40,991 nt of DNA from contig CAJUNF010000008.1 in assembly GCA_910587775.1 (NCBI GenBank), forward strand, positions 1-40,991, written 5' to 3'. Shown here piece after piece: positions 23,660 through 31,556 of this stretch; within the stretch, counting starts at the first letter, position 1; each line of letters starts with the position of its first letter. Under the pieces are notes generated by a model. That model was given only the letters and a program-made list of their open reading frames with translations. It did no database searches and was not told the origin of the DNA. The stretch is from an uncultured Bacilli bacterium (GTDB lineage Bacteria > Bacillota_I > Bacilli_A > RF39 > UBA660). Both the position numbers and the translations under genes were made by a program.

Positions 23660-23682
23660 GAGTATGAAATTGGGTGGTTTTA

Positions 23683-24576
23683 ATGGAATATGTAAAGACC
23701 AGAACTATTATGACAAAATCAGATCAAGGTGAAAAATGGTTTGGCATTGATTATCATATGAATCTATATAAAGGATGTTCATTTGGATGTATTTATTGTG
23801 ATAGTAGAAGTGATTGTTATCATATTAATAATTTTGATGTAGTGAAAACAAAAGTGGATGCATTAGAGATTTTAGAACAAGAGCTTTCTAGTAAAGGGTA
23901 TCGTGGAGTTGTAAGTTTTGGAACTTTGTCTGATCCATATAATCCAGAAGAAGAACGTTTAGAAATTACTAGAAATGCACTTAAACTTATTTTGAAATAT
24001 GGATTTGGTGTATCGATTGATACAAAAAGTGATTTGATTTTGCGAGATATCGACTTGCTTACAGAAATTGCTAAAAAGAATAGTGTAATAATTAAAATTT
24101 CTATTACGACTTCAGATGACGCGTTAGCTAGAAAAATAGAACCACATGTTCCTTCTAGTACTAGAAGATTTCGAGTACTTAAAGAACTGCGAGATAGTGG
24201 TTTATTTGCAGGAGTTTTAATGACTCCAGTTTTACCATTTCTTACAGATACTGAAGATAATATTCGTGAGATAGTTTCTCAAAGTAAGAGTGTGAATGCA
24301 AATTTTATTTATACAAAAATGGGTATGAATTTAAGAACGAATCAACGTACTTATTATTATAAAAAATTAGATGAGTTGTACCCTGGATTATCTAGTGATT
24401 ACGAGGCAGTATATGGAAATAAATTTGTGTGTAGTTCTTTACAATATCGTCATTTGATGGAATTATTCTTAAATTTATGTCATCAAAATGGGATTATTAC
24501 AGAAATGGAAGATATTATCGCAGCATATAAAAAAGAAGTGCCTATGAATGAGCAAATTAGTCTTTTTGAATTTTAA
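23683..24576 (+). CDS. SPL-type radical SAM protein, 297 residues
   Basis: Cys32-x3-Cys36-x2-Cys39 (GCSFGCIYC) is the SAM-cleaving cluster. The layout GTLSDPYNPEE, VSIDTKSDLILRDIDLL, VIIKISITT, KIEPHVPSSTRRF and a final VLMTPVLPFL strand matches the Rv2578c/SPL-like radical SAM group, of which spore photoproduct lyase is one member. A DNA-repair role is not proven; many relatives are of unknown function. ATG 23683 is chosen (SD gggtgg 23672-23677), not the in-frame GTG 23674. It has its own promoter and terminator and sits just before the coat-like gene pair. Confidence 0.85.
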   Translation: MEYVKTRTIMTKSDQGEKWFGIDYHMNLYKGCSFGCIYCDSRSDCYHINNFDVVKTKVDALEILEQELSSKGYRGVVSFGTLSDPYNPEEERLEITRNALKLILKYGFGVSIDTKSDLILRDIDLLTEIAKKNSVIIKISITTSDDALARKIEPHVPSSTRRFRVLKELRDSGLFAGVLMTPVLPFLTDTEDNIREIVSQSKSVNANFIYTKMGMNLRTNQRTYYYKKLDELYPGLSSDYEAVYGNKFVCSSLQYRHLMELFLNLCHQNGIITEMEDIIAAYKKEVPMNEQISLFEF

Positions 24577-24581
24577 TGATG

Positions 24582-24605
24582 AAATCTCTACGGAGATTTT
24601 TTTCT
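24582..24605 (+). terminator. Terminator after the SPL-like gene
   Basis: aaatctc pairs with gagattt (24593-24599) around a 4-base loop, then Ts. Confidence 0.85.
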
Positions 24606-24613
24606 TTGGAAAA

Positions 24614-24646
24614 ATGTTCTAATTTATTTTATCTTCAATTGAACAT
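24614..24646. repeat. Spaced inverted repeat ATGTTC/GAACAT before the coat-like pair
   Basis: ATGTTC (24614-24619) and GAACAT (24641-24646) are separated by 21 bases. This is roughly two helical turns, which fits a two-site operator, but short inverted repeats arise by chance in AT-rich DNA. Confidence 0.3.
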
Positions 24647-24669
24647 ATTAGTAATGGAGGTGGATAAGT

Positions 24670-24843
24670 ATGTCTTCAAAAGAATTATTATATATTGAAG
24701 ATTTTTTAGGACATGAAGAATATTTTTTGCAACACTTGTGTGAAACAAAAGAATGTCTTGATGATGAAAAGTTAGAAAAATTAATTAATAAATTAGAAAA
24801 GAAAAATCAAGATTTAGTAAACAAATTTTTTGGATTACTTTAG
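24670..24843 (+). CDS. Small spore-coat-associated companion protein, 57 residues
   Basis: This frame has a strong SD (ggaggtgg) before ATG 24670. The start MSSKELLYIEDFLGHEEY recalls the small proteins that precede CotF-like genes in clostridia (KELLY-x-D-x-LGHE). The rest is an amphipathic, Lys/Glu-rich helix. It is followed 14 bases later by the CotF-like gene, forming an operon. The family match is from memory and not tested. Confidence 0.72.
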   Translation: MSSKELLYIEDFLGHEEYFLQHLCETKECLDDEKLEKLINKLEKKNQDLVNKFFGLL

Positions 24844-24857
24844 AAAGGGATAATATT

Positions 24858-25121
24858 ATGGAAGATAAAATGTTGATGGAAGGTATTTTATGGGATACAA
24901 AAGTAATCATTGATTTATGTATGCATGGATCTATTGAATCTGCAACAAAAGAGGTACATGAAATGTTTGTAAGTGCTTTAAAAGATGTACTTCAAATGCA
25001 ACATGAGATTTATCAAGCTATGAGTGACATGGGCTGGTATACAACATGTAATGTTGAACAAACGAAGATAGATCAAGTTAAAGATAAATTTAAAACTTTT
25101 GTAGAACAAGAAGGAAAATAA
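24858..25121 (+). CDS. CotF-like spore coat protein, 87 residues
   Basis: The features of the coat F domain are visible: a central helix, EVHEMFVSALKDVLQMQHEIYQAM, and the family end SDMGWYTTCNVEQTKIDQV, which matches M-x-x-K/M-GWY-x-x-Y/C. Coat F proteins are found in the spore coat of Bacillus and clostridia. The length is the single-domain short form. SD aaaggga. It lies in an operon with the 57-residue companion. A sporulation-sigma promoter is expected but could not be identified. Confidence 0.82.
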   Translation: MEDKMLMEGILWDTKVIIDLCMHGSIESATKEVHEMFVSALKDVLQMQHEIYQAMSDMGWYTTCNVEQTKIDQVKDKFKTFVEQEGK

Positions 25122-25132
25122 CCTTCTTTTTT
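25110..25132 (+). terminator. Terminator of the coat-like operon
   Basis: gaagg (25110-25114) pairs with ccttc (25122-25126) around seven bases, followed by six Ts. The stem begins inside the coding end of the CotF-like gene. Confidence 0.75.
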
Positions 25133-25189
25133 CATTTATTTATCACAAGATTTTCTTATTTTTTAATTATAACTATGTTGGTGATTATA

Positions 25190-25297
25190 ATGAAGCAAAA
25201 GTTAAAAACAATAAGTGTAATCGTTTTTTCATTTTTATTAATTATAGTTTTTGTTTTAACTATTATTTATAATATTGATCAAAGTGACATGAAATAA
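25190..25297 (+). CDS. Single-pass membrane microprotein, 35 residues
   Basis: MKQKLKT is followed by a hydrophobic stretch of about 19 residues (ISVIVFSFLLIIVFVLTII) and a short polar tail ending in DQSDMK. This is a positive-inside, N-in microprotein pattern. ATG 25190 has a weak SD (ggtg at 25180-25183); an in-frame ATG 25175 has none. It sits between a terminator and the next promoter. In AT-rich DNA hydrophobic frames arise easily, so confidence is modest. Confidence 0.45.
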   Translation: MKQKLKTISVIVFSFLLIIVFVLTIIYNIDQSDMK

Positions 25298-25322
25298 TAT
25301 ATAAGGATTTCTTTTAAAAAAG

Positions 25323-25351
25323 TAGAAAAATGTATTATAGATTGTTATAAT
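25323..25351 (+). promoter_or_regulatory. Promoter of the thioredoxin-like gene
   Basis: -35 TAGAAA (25323-25328, 4 of 6), 17-base spacer, -10 TATAAT (25346-25351). Confidence 0.55.
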
Positions 25352-25371
25352 GATCAGGGAGATGTTTTTAT

Positions 25372-25926
25372 ATGAAAAAATTAAAATATTATTTATTAAT
25401 GGCACTTTGTCTTTTTATGGTACCAACTTTAGTTTTTGCTAGTGAAAAAGTAAATGTTTACTTATTTAAAAGCTCTACTTGTCCACATTGTGAACAAGCA
25501 ATGACATTTTTTTCGGAATTAGCAGAAGATGAAGAGTTTTCTAAATATTTTCAATTGGTTCCTTTTGAAACAAATGGTACGACTGATGAAATTAAAGAAA
25601 ATGTTAATTTAGCTCAAAAAGTTTCAAAATATTTTGGTAGTGATTTTGAAAGTGTACCATTGATTGTAATAGGAGATAAGCGTTTTGAAGGTTATGCAAG
25701 TAGTTTAGATGATCAAATTAAAGAACGCATAAAAAGTTGCTATGATAAGGGTTGCACAGATGTCGTTGTAGGTATCCAAGATGGAACCTTAAAAGGATCT
25801 AATTTTGGCTCAATTTTTCTTATTTTAATCTTGGTTATATTTGTTGGTGGTATAGGATATTTTATTTATATTGCCCGTAAAAGTCCTTTAGAAGAAGATA
25901 AGGAAACTACTATTAAAGCAGAATAA
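25372..25926 (+). CDS. Membrane-tethered thioredoxin-fold protein, CPHC active site, 184 residues
   Basis: The signal sequence spans residues 1-23 (ends VFASEK). The thioredoxin domain follows with the redox pair Cys37-Pro-His-Cys40 and the cis-Pro region SVPLIVIGDKRFEGY. Cys123 and Cys128 flank the end of the domain. A C-terminal TM at about 147-169 with RKS after it puts the domain outside the cell (type I). Likely a disulfide reductase/oxidase or thiol-exchange protein acting on exported proteins; the prepilin-like pair with six cysteines is a possible client, by inference. SD gggaga precedes ATG 25372. Confidence 0.85.
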   Translation: MKKLKYYLLMALCLFMVPTLVFASEKVNVYLFKSSTCPHCEQAMTFFSELAEDEEFSKYFQLVPFETNGTTDEIKENVNLAQKVSKYFGSDFESVPLIVIGDKRFEGYASSLDDQIKERIKSCYDKGCTDVVVGIQDGTLKGSNFGSIFLILILVIFVGGIGYFIYIARKSPLEEDKETTIKAE

Positions 25927-25942
25927 ATTAAAAATATAAAAA

Positions 25943-25975
25943 ACTTAACGGATTTTTTCGTTAAGTTCTTTTTTT
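25943..25975. terminator. Bidirectional terminator
   Basis: acttaacg (25943-25950) pairs with cgttaagt (25959-25966), with T-rich flanks on both strands. It serves the thioredoxin-like gene and the converging minus-strand 435-residue gene. Confidence 0.85.
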
Positions 25976-27281
25976 AATATGTGAAATTTGATGAGATTAG
26001 TATTGGTTTTCCTTGTTCTTTTTTATATTCAATTTGAAGCATTGGTAAATCAGATATATTTTTTATTTCATCTTCTGTTACTGTAATTTTATTTTTATAG
26101 TTTTCTGATAAATTAAGATCATTATAATTTACAATATATAAAGTATTTGTTTTTGTCTTTTTATTGTATTCTTGTTTATAAAGAATAGGTAAGTAATTTT
26201 GTACGCATCCTCCATCTGCAGGATTTTTAACATCATAATAAATATCTTCTAATTTATTTAATGTAGTAATTTCATTTTCTTTAAAGTTCTCAAATAGTTT
26301 ATTACCTAATTCTTTTAAGTAATTTTCATCTATATAGAACTGAGCCATAGGTTGATCTTTTGTTTGCAAATAAACAAATTCATTTTTATCATTTAAAACA
26401 TATATTAGATTTAAAATAAAATCGATTTGATCTTTAAAGTTGTTGTAATCTATTTTTTGTGAAGTTTTTTGATAAGTTTGAAATAAAATTCCTAATAAAT
26501 TTCCATTATTTTTTAGAAATGAAGATAGTTTTAAATTTGAATTTAAAATAGAACTATCAAGAATACCATCATTTGTCATAACAAACTTTTGGTATATTTC
26601 TCGGTACTCCATTGCATCATATTTGGATAAATCATCTTTGTAGATAAATTCTGATGATAAAATTTTTAATTGCTCGTTTGTCTCTTTTAATTTTATGTTT
26701 AGAATACTTGCGTTTTCTATTTTATTAATTTTAGTAATATTTTCATAATTCGTTAAATATGGATCATAGCTTCGATAATCAATTAAAGATATATCATAAA
26801 TGTTAGTTTGATCATCATAATTAAATTCATATAATACGGGAAAATATAAAGGTAAAGCTCCATCTACTGGAGAACCAATATCATAGTAATTTTCCATTTT
26901 ACTTGCATTACTTAAATCAGTGTTTTGAAAAAATAATTGTAGATTTTCTAATATATATTTTTCTTTTAAGAATGTATTTAGCATAGGTCCATCTTCAATT
27001 GCTCTATAAATAGCATTATTATCATCTTTGTTAAAAAATTCATGATAAGTTCTAATGAATTCTAATTTATCCATTGTATTATTTTGAAAATCTTTTGATA
27101 TATTATTTAAGCGAAATGTTTCAAAAGCAAAATTTATAAAGCATGAATTATCTTGTAGGTAATTTGCAACCTTTTTTTCATCTTCTAAAATAATATCTTC
27201 TTTGTTTTTGAATGCAAAAAAGCATATCACTAACATTAATAAACAAGCAGTAGTTGTTAAAATAATTTTTTTCTTTTCCAT
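25974..27281 (-). CDS. Membrane-anchored protein with two copies of one domain, 435 residues
   Basis: TM anchor at residues 6-24. The outside part is two copies of a domain of about 200 residues (about 30-225 and 230-435). The best block aligns 98-169 with 309-386: D(G/Q)PM at the start, YYD(I/V)-x-(S/N)P(V/A)DG, then YxP(V/I)LY and a Y-x-x-(S/Y)-(L/I)-x-(D/N)Y end. I do not recognise the family. It starts nine bases after the DUF308-like gene and uses SD aggaggt, so it is in an operon with it. Confidence 0.75.
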   Translation of the reverse strand: MEKKKIILTTTACLLMLVICFFAFKNKEDIILEDEKKVANYLQDNSCFINFAFETFRLNNISKDFQNNTMDKLEFIRTYHEFFNKDDNNAIYRAIEDGPMLNTFLKEKYILENLQLFFQNTDLSNASKMENYYDIGSPVDGALPLYFPVLYEFNYDDQTNIYDISLIDYRSYDPYLTNYENITKINKIENASILNIKLKETNEQLKILSSEFIYKDDLSKYDAMEYREIYQKFVMTNDGILDSSILNSNLKLSSFLKNNGNLLGILFQTYQKTSQKIDYNNFKDQIDFILNLIYVLNDKNEFVYLQTKDQPMAQFYIDENYLKELGNKLFENFKENEITTLNKLEDIYYDVKNPADGGCVQNYLPILYKQEYNKKTKTNTLYIVNYNDLNLSENYKNKITVTEDEIKNISDLPMLQIEYKKEQGKPILISSNFTY

Positions 27282-27290
27282 GGTTACCTC

Positions 27291-27818
27291 CTATTTTTTT
27301 GATACATATTTAATTAAGTCAAATACTGCAGATAAGATTAATAAAATACCAATGATAATTAAAGCAGCATTAGCGACAAATATTGTGTGTAATCCAAATA
27401 TAATTAGTATTATGCTTACAATCAAACTAGTTATAAAGTTTTTATTGTTTTCTTTTTTTAGTATTAGAGCGATGTTTAATTTACTAACACCATTAATTAT
27501 TAAAAATAATCCGATAATGTATCTTAGTCCTATTTCTAAAACACCTGCTAATAAGATAATTAATAATCCAATTGTAATAGAGATGATTCCTGACATCAAG
27601 GCGTTATTATCTTCTGTTTTAAACTGTTTTCTAATATTAAAAAATTGAATGAGATGATAAATTCCATATAGTAATATTATTGCACCGATTAGTTGAAATG
27701 CAATCGTGACAATACTATTTGAATTAGTTACAAGAACAATTCCAATGATAAATGATACAATACATGAAACTAGATTATAGTTTTTGTTTTGTGTTGGAAT
27801 AATAATTTTTCCTTTCAT
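27291..27818 (-). CDS. DUF308/HdeD-like six-TM membrane protein, 175 residues
   Basis: Six hydrophobic segments in three pairs, with small linkers, match the DUF308 group. The pattern LIGAIILLYGIYHLIQF recurs in GLFLIINGVSKL and IIGILLILSAVFDLI, indicating internal repeats. ATG 27818 is chosen because the SD aagaagg precedes it and the longer start at 27839 would lie upstream of the predicted transcription start. First gene of a two-gene minus-strand operon with the 435-residue membrane protein. Function is unknown. Confidence 0.78.
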   Translation of the reverse strand: MKGKIIIPTQNKNYNLVSCIVSFIIGIVLVTNSNSIVTIAFQLIGAIILLYGIYHLIQFFNIRKQFKTEDNNALMSGIISITIGLLIILLAGVLEIGLRYIIGLFLIINGVSKLNIALILKKENNKNFITSLIVSIILIIFGLHTIFVANAALIIIGILLILSAVFDLIKYVSKK

Positions 27819-27839
27819 AAAAGCCTTCTTTCTACTCAC

Positions 27840-27867
27840 ATTATATCTTAATTTGATGATTTATCAA
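27840..27867 (-). promoter_or_regulatory. Promoter of the DUF308 operon
   Basis: On the minus strand: -35 TTGATA (27862-27867), 16-base spacer, -10 TATAAT (27840-27845). Confidence 0.75.
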
Positions 27868-27888
27868 GTAGCAATTAGGTATTATTTA

Positions 27889-27897
27889 TGATATAAT
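27889..27897 (+). promoter_or_regulatory. Extended -10 promoter of the 594-residue coiled-coil gene
   Basis: TGATATAAT, back-to-back with the minus-strand DUF308 promoter; the two -10 elements are about 45 bases apart. Confidence 0.6.
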
Positions 27898-27926
27898 TTT
27901 AACTATTGAAGAGTAGGGTTGATGAA

Positions 27927-29711
27927 ATGGTTTCAAAGAATGAAATAATCATGATTTTATCAAAACTGGGAATGGATTCTAAGTATCAAGCTCCTTATTT
28001 ATATGAAAGTGAGGGGCGTTTTGGAGTTGTTTATTCATTTACTCATAAATTTTATGGCATATTAGAGAGAGTTCGTTTTTTTATTGATCAAGAGGATGCT
28101 TATAATTTTCTTTATCAATATTGGTGGTATCGAAAATATCATGATCAATTTTCTGTAGAATTATTATTAGAAGAATATGATTCTTTAACTCCTAAAGTGT
28201 TTTTTCAAATGTTTGATAAAAATTTAACGGTTTCAGATATGAAATCTTTATTAGAAGATCCAGAGGAACTTCCTAAAGAAAAGAAAAAACAAAAATTATA
28301 TCAACGTTATATAAGAACTTCTAGAATTTTAGTAAAAGTTATTGAAGAAAAAATTAAAGTTCAAAATGATACTTATCGAAATGTTAAAGAACTTGATTTA
28401 GAGTTTCAAAAACAAGAAAATGAATTTCTTCAATTATATAATCGTTATCAAAAAACTAATTTGCCTTTGCATGATATTTTAGATACTTCTTTTGAATTTG
28501 TTCATATGGAGGAAGAAATCAAGAATTTAAATGAGCAAATTGATTTTTTGTCAAAGCAAATTAATTTTGATGATATTACTAAATTTATTGATTCACTCTG
28601 GGAAACATTACTTCATATGGAGTGTGAAAAAGGTTATTTACAAAATAAGTACTTATTATTTAAATTACCTATTGATTTAGAAGATGTAAGAAAGAAAATA
28701 TCTTATATGGAATATGTTTTTAATAAAAAGAAAGGTCTTTTTTCTAAAAAAGAACATGTTTTAGAAACGTTATCTAAAATTGATGCTGAGAGTGAAGGAA
28801 ATAAAATCATTCATATGAAAGACTTTATTGAAAATGAAATAAAGCGTTTAGAAGAAAAGTATTCTATTATTGAAGAGATGGATTATGCTACCTTGGGTGA
28901 TTATATTAATGAGTTTGATAATTTAGGAATCTCTTTACCATTTGAATTTCAAGAAAAGCCAAAAGAAAAAATATTTAGAAGAGAAGATATTTTAAAAATT
29001 TATCGTGATACATATGAATCATTATCACAAGATGATCAACAAAGCATTATAATTTATCATTCTTTTTTACAACCAATTTGTGATTGTATTTTAAAGGGTA
29101 TTTTGAATCATGAAAAACAAAAAGATATTTTAAATTATGTAAAAAGAAATTACGAAATAGATATTACACAAGGTATGAGTATTTTGGAAGATCCAGAAAA
29201 TGTTTTTTTGAGAATGAAGAAGATGAAATTATTATCAGTTACAAATGAAGAACAGTTTTTGGAAAGTTTGTATCATGTGTGTGAAAATCTTTTAAAAATT
29301 AAAACTTTTAAATTAAAAGGGATAAGTTATGTTTTTGGAAAAAGTGGTAAAAAGGATGTTTTAGAACTTTATCATGCATCTTTAAAAAATATCGGAAGTC
29401 CTGTACAAGTAAAAGGAAATTATGAGCTTTATGATATATTAGAGATTACTTCTGGAGTATCATGTCTTTTTCTTCCTAAATTTTATCAAGTTAAAGATCT
29501 TTATTTTCATGATAATACTATTGAAGAAATTCCAGATCGAGAAGATGTTGTTTTGTTTTTAAAGAATTACCAAGTAAATTTTGAAAATTCTGATATAATA
29601 AAAGTATCAAGGTTTTCTTTTAAAGAAAGAATGGATGAATCTTATAAAACGTTTTATGACATGAAATGTGTTAAAGTAGAGCAATATCGATATCTTGTGA
29701 TTACTAAATAA
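27927..29711 (+). CDS. Large cytosolic coiled-coil protein of unknown function, 594 residues
   Basis: ATG 27927 has SD aggg; the frame is open from TTG 27906 but that is close to the transcription start. No TM or signal peptide. Residues about 1-95 form a mixed alpha/beta domain with aromatic-rich stretches (FLYQYWWYRKYHDQF). Residues about 120-335 are long, charged, coiled-coil helices. The rest is a second folded region, with FGKSGKKDVLELYH and SGVSCLFLPKFYQVKDLYF. I do not recognise it. The next gene starts nine bases after, so the two form an operon with a membrane-anchored HAAS-like protein. Confidence 0.65.
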   Translation: MVSKNEIIMILSKLGMDSKYQAPYLYESEGRFGVVYSFTHKFYGILERVRFFIDQEDAYNFLYQYWWYRKYHDQFSVELLLEEYDSLTPKVFFQMFDKNLTVSDMKSLLEDPEELPKEKKKQKLYQRYIRTSRILVKVIEEKIKVQNDTYRNVKELDLEFQKQENEFLQLYNRYQKTNLPLHDILDTSFEFVHMEEEIKNLNEQIDFLSKQINFDDITKFIDSLWETLLHMECEKGYLQNKYLLFKLPIDLEDVRKKISYMEYVFNKKKGLFSKKEHVLETLSKIDAESEGNKIIHMKDFIENEIKRLEEKYSIIEEMDYATLGDYINEFDNLGISLPFEFQEKPKEKIFRREDILKIYRDTYESLSQDDQQSIIIYHSFLQPICDCILKGILNHEKQKDILNYVKRNYEIDITQGMSILEDPENVFLRMKKMKLLSVTNEEQFLESLYHVCENLLKIKTFKLKGISYVFGKSGKKDVLELYHASLKNIGSPVQVKGNYELYDILEITSGVSCLFLPKFYQVKDLYFHDNTIEEIPDREDVVLFLKNYQVNFENSDIIKVSRFSFKERMDESYKTFYDMKCVKVEQYRYLVITK

Positions 29712-29720
29712 GGAGGAATT

Positions 29721-30260
29721 ATGAATCGTACAACTTATTTGCAAAGTTTGAAAAATGGGCTTGCTATTTTTGAAGAGAGTTATCAACAACAAAAAGTATT
29801 AGAAATTGATGAAAAAATTTCTTCTTTGATTTCTTCTGGTAAATCTTTAGAAGAAGCATTATTAGAACTTGGAGAAGTTTCTATATTGATTCAGAAGATA
29901 TATCAAGAGAATCATGTTAGTTATGAACAGGTAAAACAAAAGAAATCTTTTCTTTTTAATAGTTATGAACAACTTTTTAAAACAATACGTCATGTAATTG
30001 ATGTTATGAGTAAAAATAGTTCAAAAGCAAATGCAAAGATTTTGATTGATATTTTTATTTTGCTTTTACTTACTTGTATTATTAAAATTCCATTTATTTT
30101 AGTTCGAGATTTAGGTAATAGTATTTTTGACTTTTTTGCAAGTCCTCTTTTACTTAATATATGGCATTTAATTTTAGAATTAATTTATTTAGTTGTTGCA
30201 GTAACATTTTTCTTAAATGTATTTAAAAAATGGTTTCAACATTTAAAAATAGAAAAGTAG
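29721..30260 (+). CDS. HAAS/DUF1700-like two-TM protein, 179 residues
   Basis: The N-terminal 60 residues have the HAAS/DUF1700 pattern: YLQSLKNGLAIF, then a helix and a charged SLEEALLELGEVSILIQKIY segment, similar to LxELGSPxEIA. Two TM segments follow (about 110-130 and 145-168). In other Firmicutes such domains sit in membrane regulators paired with PadR; no PadR is seen here. SD aaggagg sits 5 bases upstream of ATG 29721. Confidence 0.68.
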   Translation: MNRTTYLQSLKNGLAIFEESYQQQKVLEIDEKISSLISSGKSLEEALLELGEVSILIQKIYQENHVSYEQVKQKKSFLFNSYEQLFKTIRHVIDVMSKNSSKANAKILIDIFILLLLTCIIKIPFILVRDLGNSIFDFFASPLLLNIWHLILELIYLVVAVTFFLNVFKKWFQHLKIEK

Positions 30261-30279
30261 TTTGTTAACACTATTTTAA

Positions 30280-30308
30280 TTGAATCTTTTTGAATTGTTT
30301 GATATGAT
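30280..30308 (+). promoter_or_regulatory. Promoter of the transglutaminase-like gene
   Basis: -35 TTGAAT (30280-30285), 17-base spacer, -10 TATGAT (30303-30308). Confidence 0.65.
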
Positions 30309-30332
30309 AGGCCCCAGATAGGGGTTTTTATA

Positions 30333-31490
30333 ATGAATATACGTGAAATATCAGAAGCTTTAGTAAATGGAGTGGGTTCTAATGAGGAGATGCGTTTTTG
30401 GCCAAAGAAATATGCTAATGTAAACGATCCTGATCACACTTCAAATTTTAGAGGTGAGATAAATTATTCTCTAATGGTGAAATTGAAAGAGCGAGTAGAT
30501 GAAATATTTAAGGATTATAAAAAAATTACTAGAGGTATGATTATGACTCCAGAACAACAAGATTTATCAAAAATTATGTATATTTATAATTATATTTTAG
30601 GAAATGTACGTTATACGATGGTTCAATTTGTTAAAAATACTTCTAATGTTTTTGGCGGACATCCTTATAAGAGTTCTTCTTATGGGGCTTTAGTGATGCA
30701 TGATGCTGTTTGTAGTGGCATTAGTGATGGGGTAGCTTGTTTATGCGCAGTTTTTGGATTAGAGTGTTATAAATTATTAACGAATCCAACTGATCCATAT
30801 GGTGGTGGACATGCTTATAATTTGGTTAAAATTGGAAATGACTGGTATGGTTTAGATGCTACAATGGAGATTGGGTGTAATCCAGGGCACACGATTCGTG
30901 GGGGAAAATGGAAGGATCGTTGTTTTTTGGTTCCTTATTCTTCTAATGAGCAAAATATAGCGAATTGTACAAAGCTTTATCCAAGGGATTTGATTTTACA
31001 AATGAAGAAGAGGCTTTCTAGTAAAGGACTTTCTTTTGAGTATCAAACTGGCTCTATTTTAAAGGGTGATGAAATAAAAAGGGAAGTACAGCGTTTTGTA
31101 AGTGAAAATATAAAAGATCCATCAAAGACATCTTTTGAAAATTTTGAAAATGAAATATTACAAACACTTGAAAATTCTAAAAAGCTTAAAGAATCTAGTA
31201 GTTTAAAAGAAATTATGAGGGTATTTTCTAATTCTAAACATTTTGTAGCTTATCAAGGTAATGATTGTGTTGAATTAACACCTTTAGCAAATTCTAAATT
31301 TGTGATAAAAAGAAGAAGTTCAGATCAATTGCAAGGTTTTAGAATTCTTTCAAAAAATGGTACGAAATGTGCTAATTTAGAAACAGAACTTTCCAATAAT
31401 GTAGCGAATTTAGAATCTTTTTTTGAAAACCTTTTAGATGATTCTAGACCAATTATAAGAAAACAATTAATTCTCAAAAGAAAGATCTAA
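30333..31490 (+). CDS. Cytosolic transglutaminase-like protein, 385 residues
   Basis: The papain/transglutaminase triad can be placed: Cys127 (HDAVCSGISDG), His160 (GGGHAYNLVKIGNDWY) and Asp175 (GLDATMEIG). Family members cleave peptide bonds or deamidate/cross-link glutamine; the substrate is unknown. There is no signal peptide or TM, which is uncommon for bacterial members, many of which are secreted or membrane bound. Residues about 240-385 form a C-terminal extension of unassigned function. SD agggg precedes ATG 30333. It is transcribed from its own promoter. Confidence 0.82.
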   Translation: MNIREISEALVNGVGSNEEMRFWPKKYANVNDPDHTSNFRGEINYSLMVKLKERVDEIFKDYKKITRGMIMTPEQQDLSKIMYIYNYILGNVRYTMVQFVKNTSNVFGGHPYKSSSYGALVMHDAVCSGISDGVACLCAVFGLECYKLLTNPTDPYGGGHAYNLVKIGNDWYGLDATMEIGCNPGHTIRGGKWKDRCFLVPYSSNEQNIANCTKLYPRDLILQMKKRLSSKGLSFEYQTGSILKGDEIKREVQRFVSENIKDPSKTSFENFENEILQTLENSKKLKESSSLKEIMRVFSNSKHFVAYQGNDCVELTPLANSKFVIKRRSSDQLQGFRILSKNGTKCANLETELSNNVANLESFFENLLDDSRPIIRKQLILKRKI

Positions 31491-31499
31491 TACTTTTTC

Positions 31500-31528
31500 T
31501 TGCCAAAGAGCTCATTTTGAGGTATCAT
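31500..31528 (+). promoter_or_regulatory. Promoter of bipA
   Basis: -35 TTGCCA (31500-31505), 17-base spacer, -10 TATCAT (31523-31528), each 5 of 6 to consensus. Confidence 0.75.
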
Positions 31529-31556
31529 TTTTGGGACGTGAAAGAAGGTTTTGTAA

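Noticed and set aside
30312..30324. Hairpin CCCC-agata-GGGG before the transglutaminase start, looking like an RBS-hiding structure
   Set aside because: The predicted transcription start (about 30315) falls inside the left arm, so the hairpin would not form in the mRNA.
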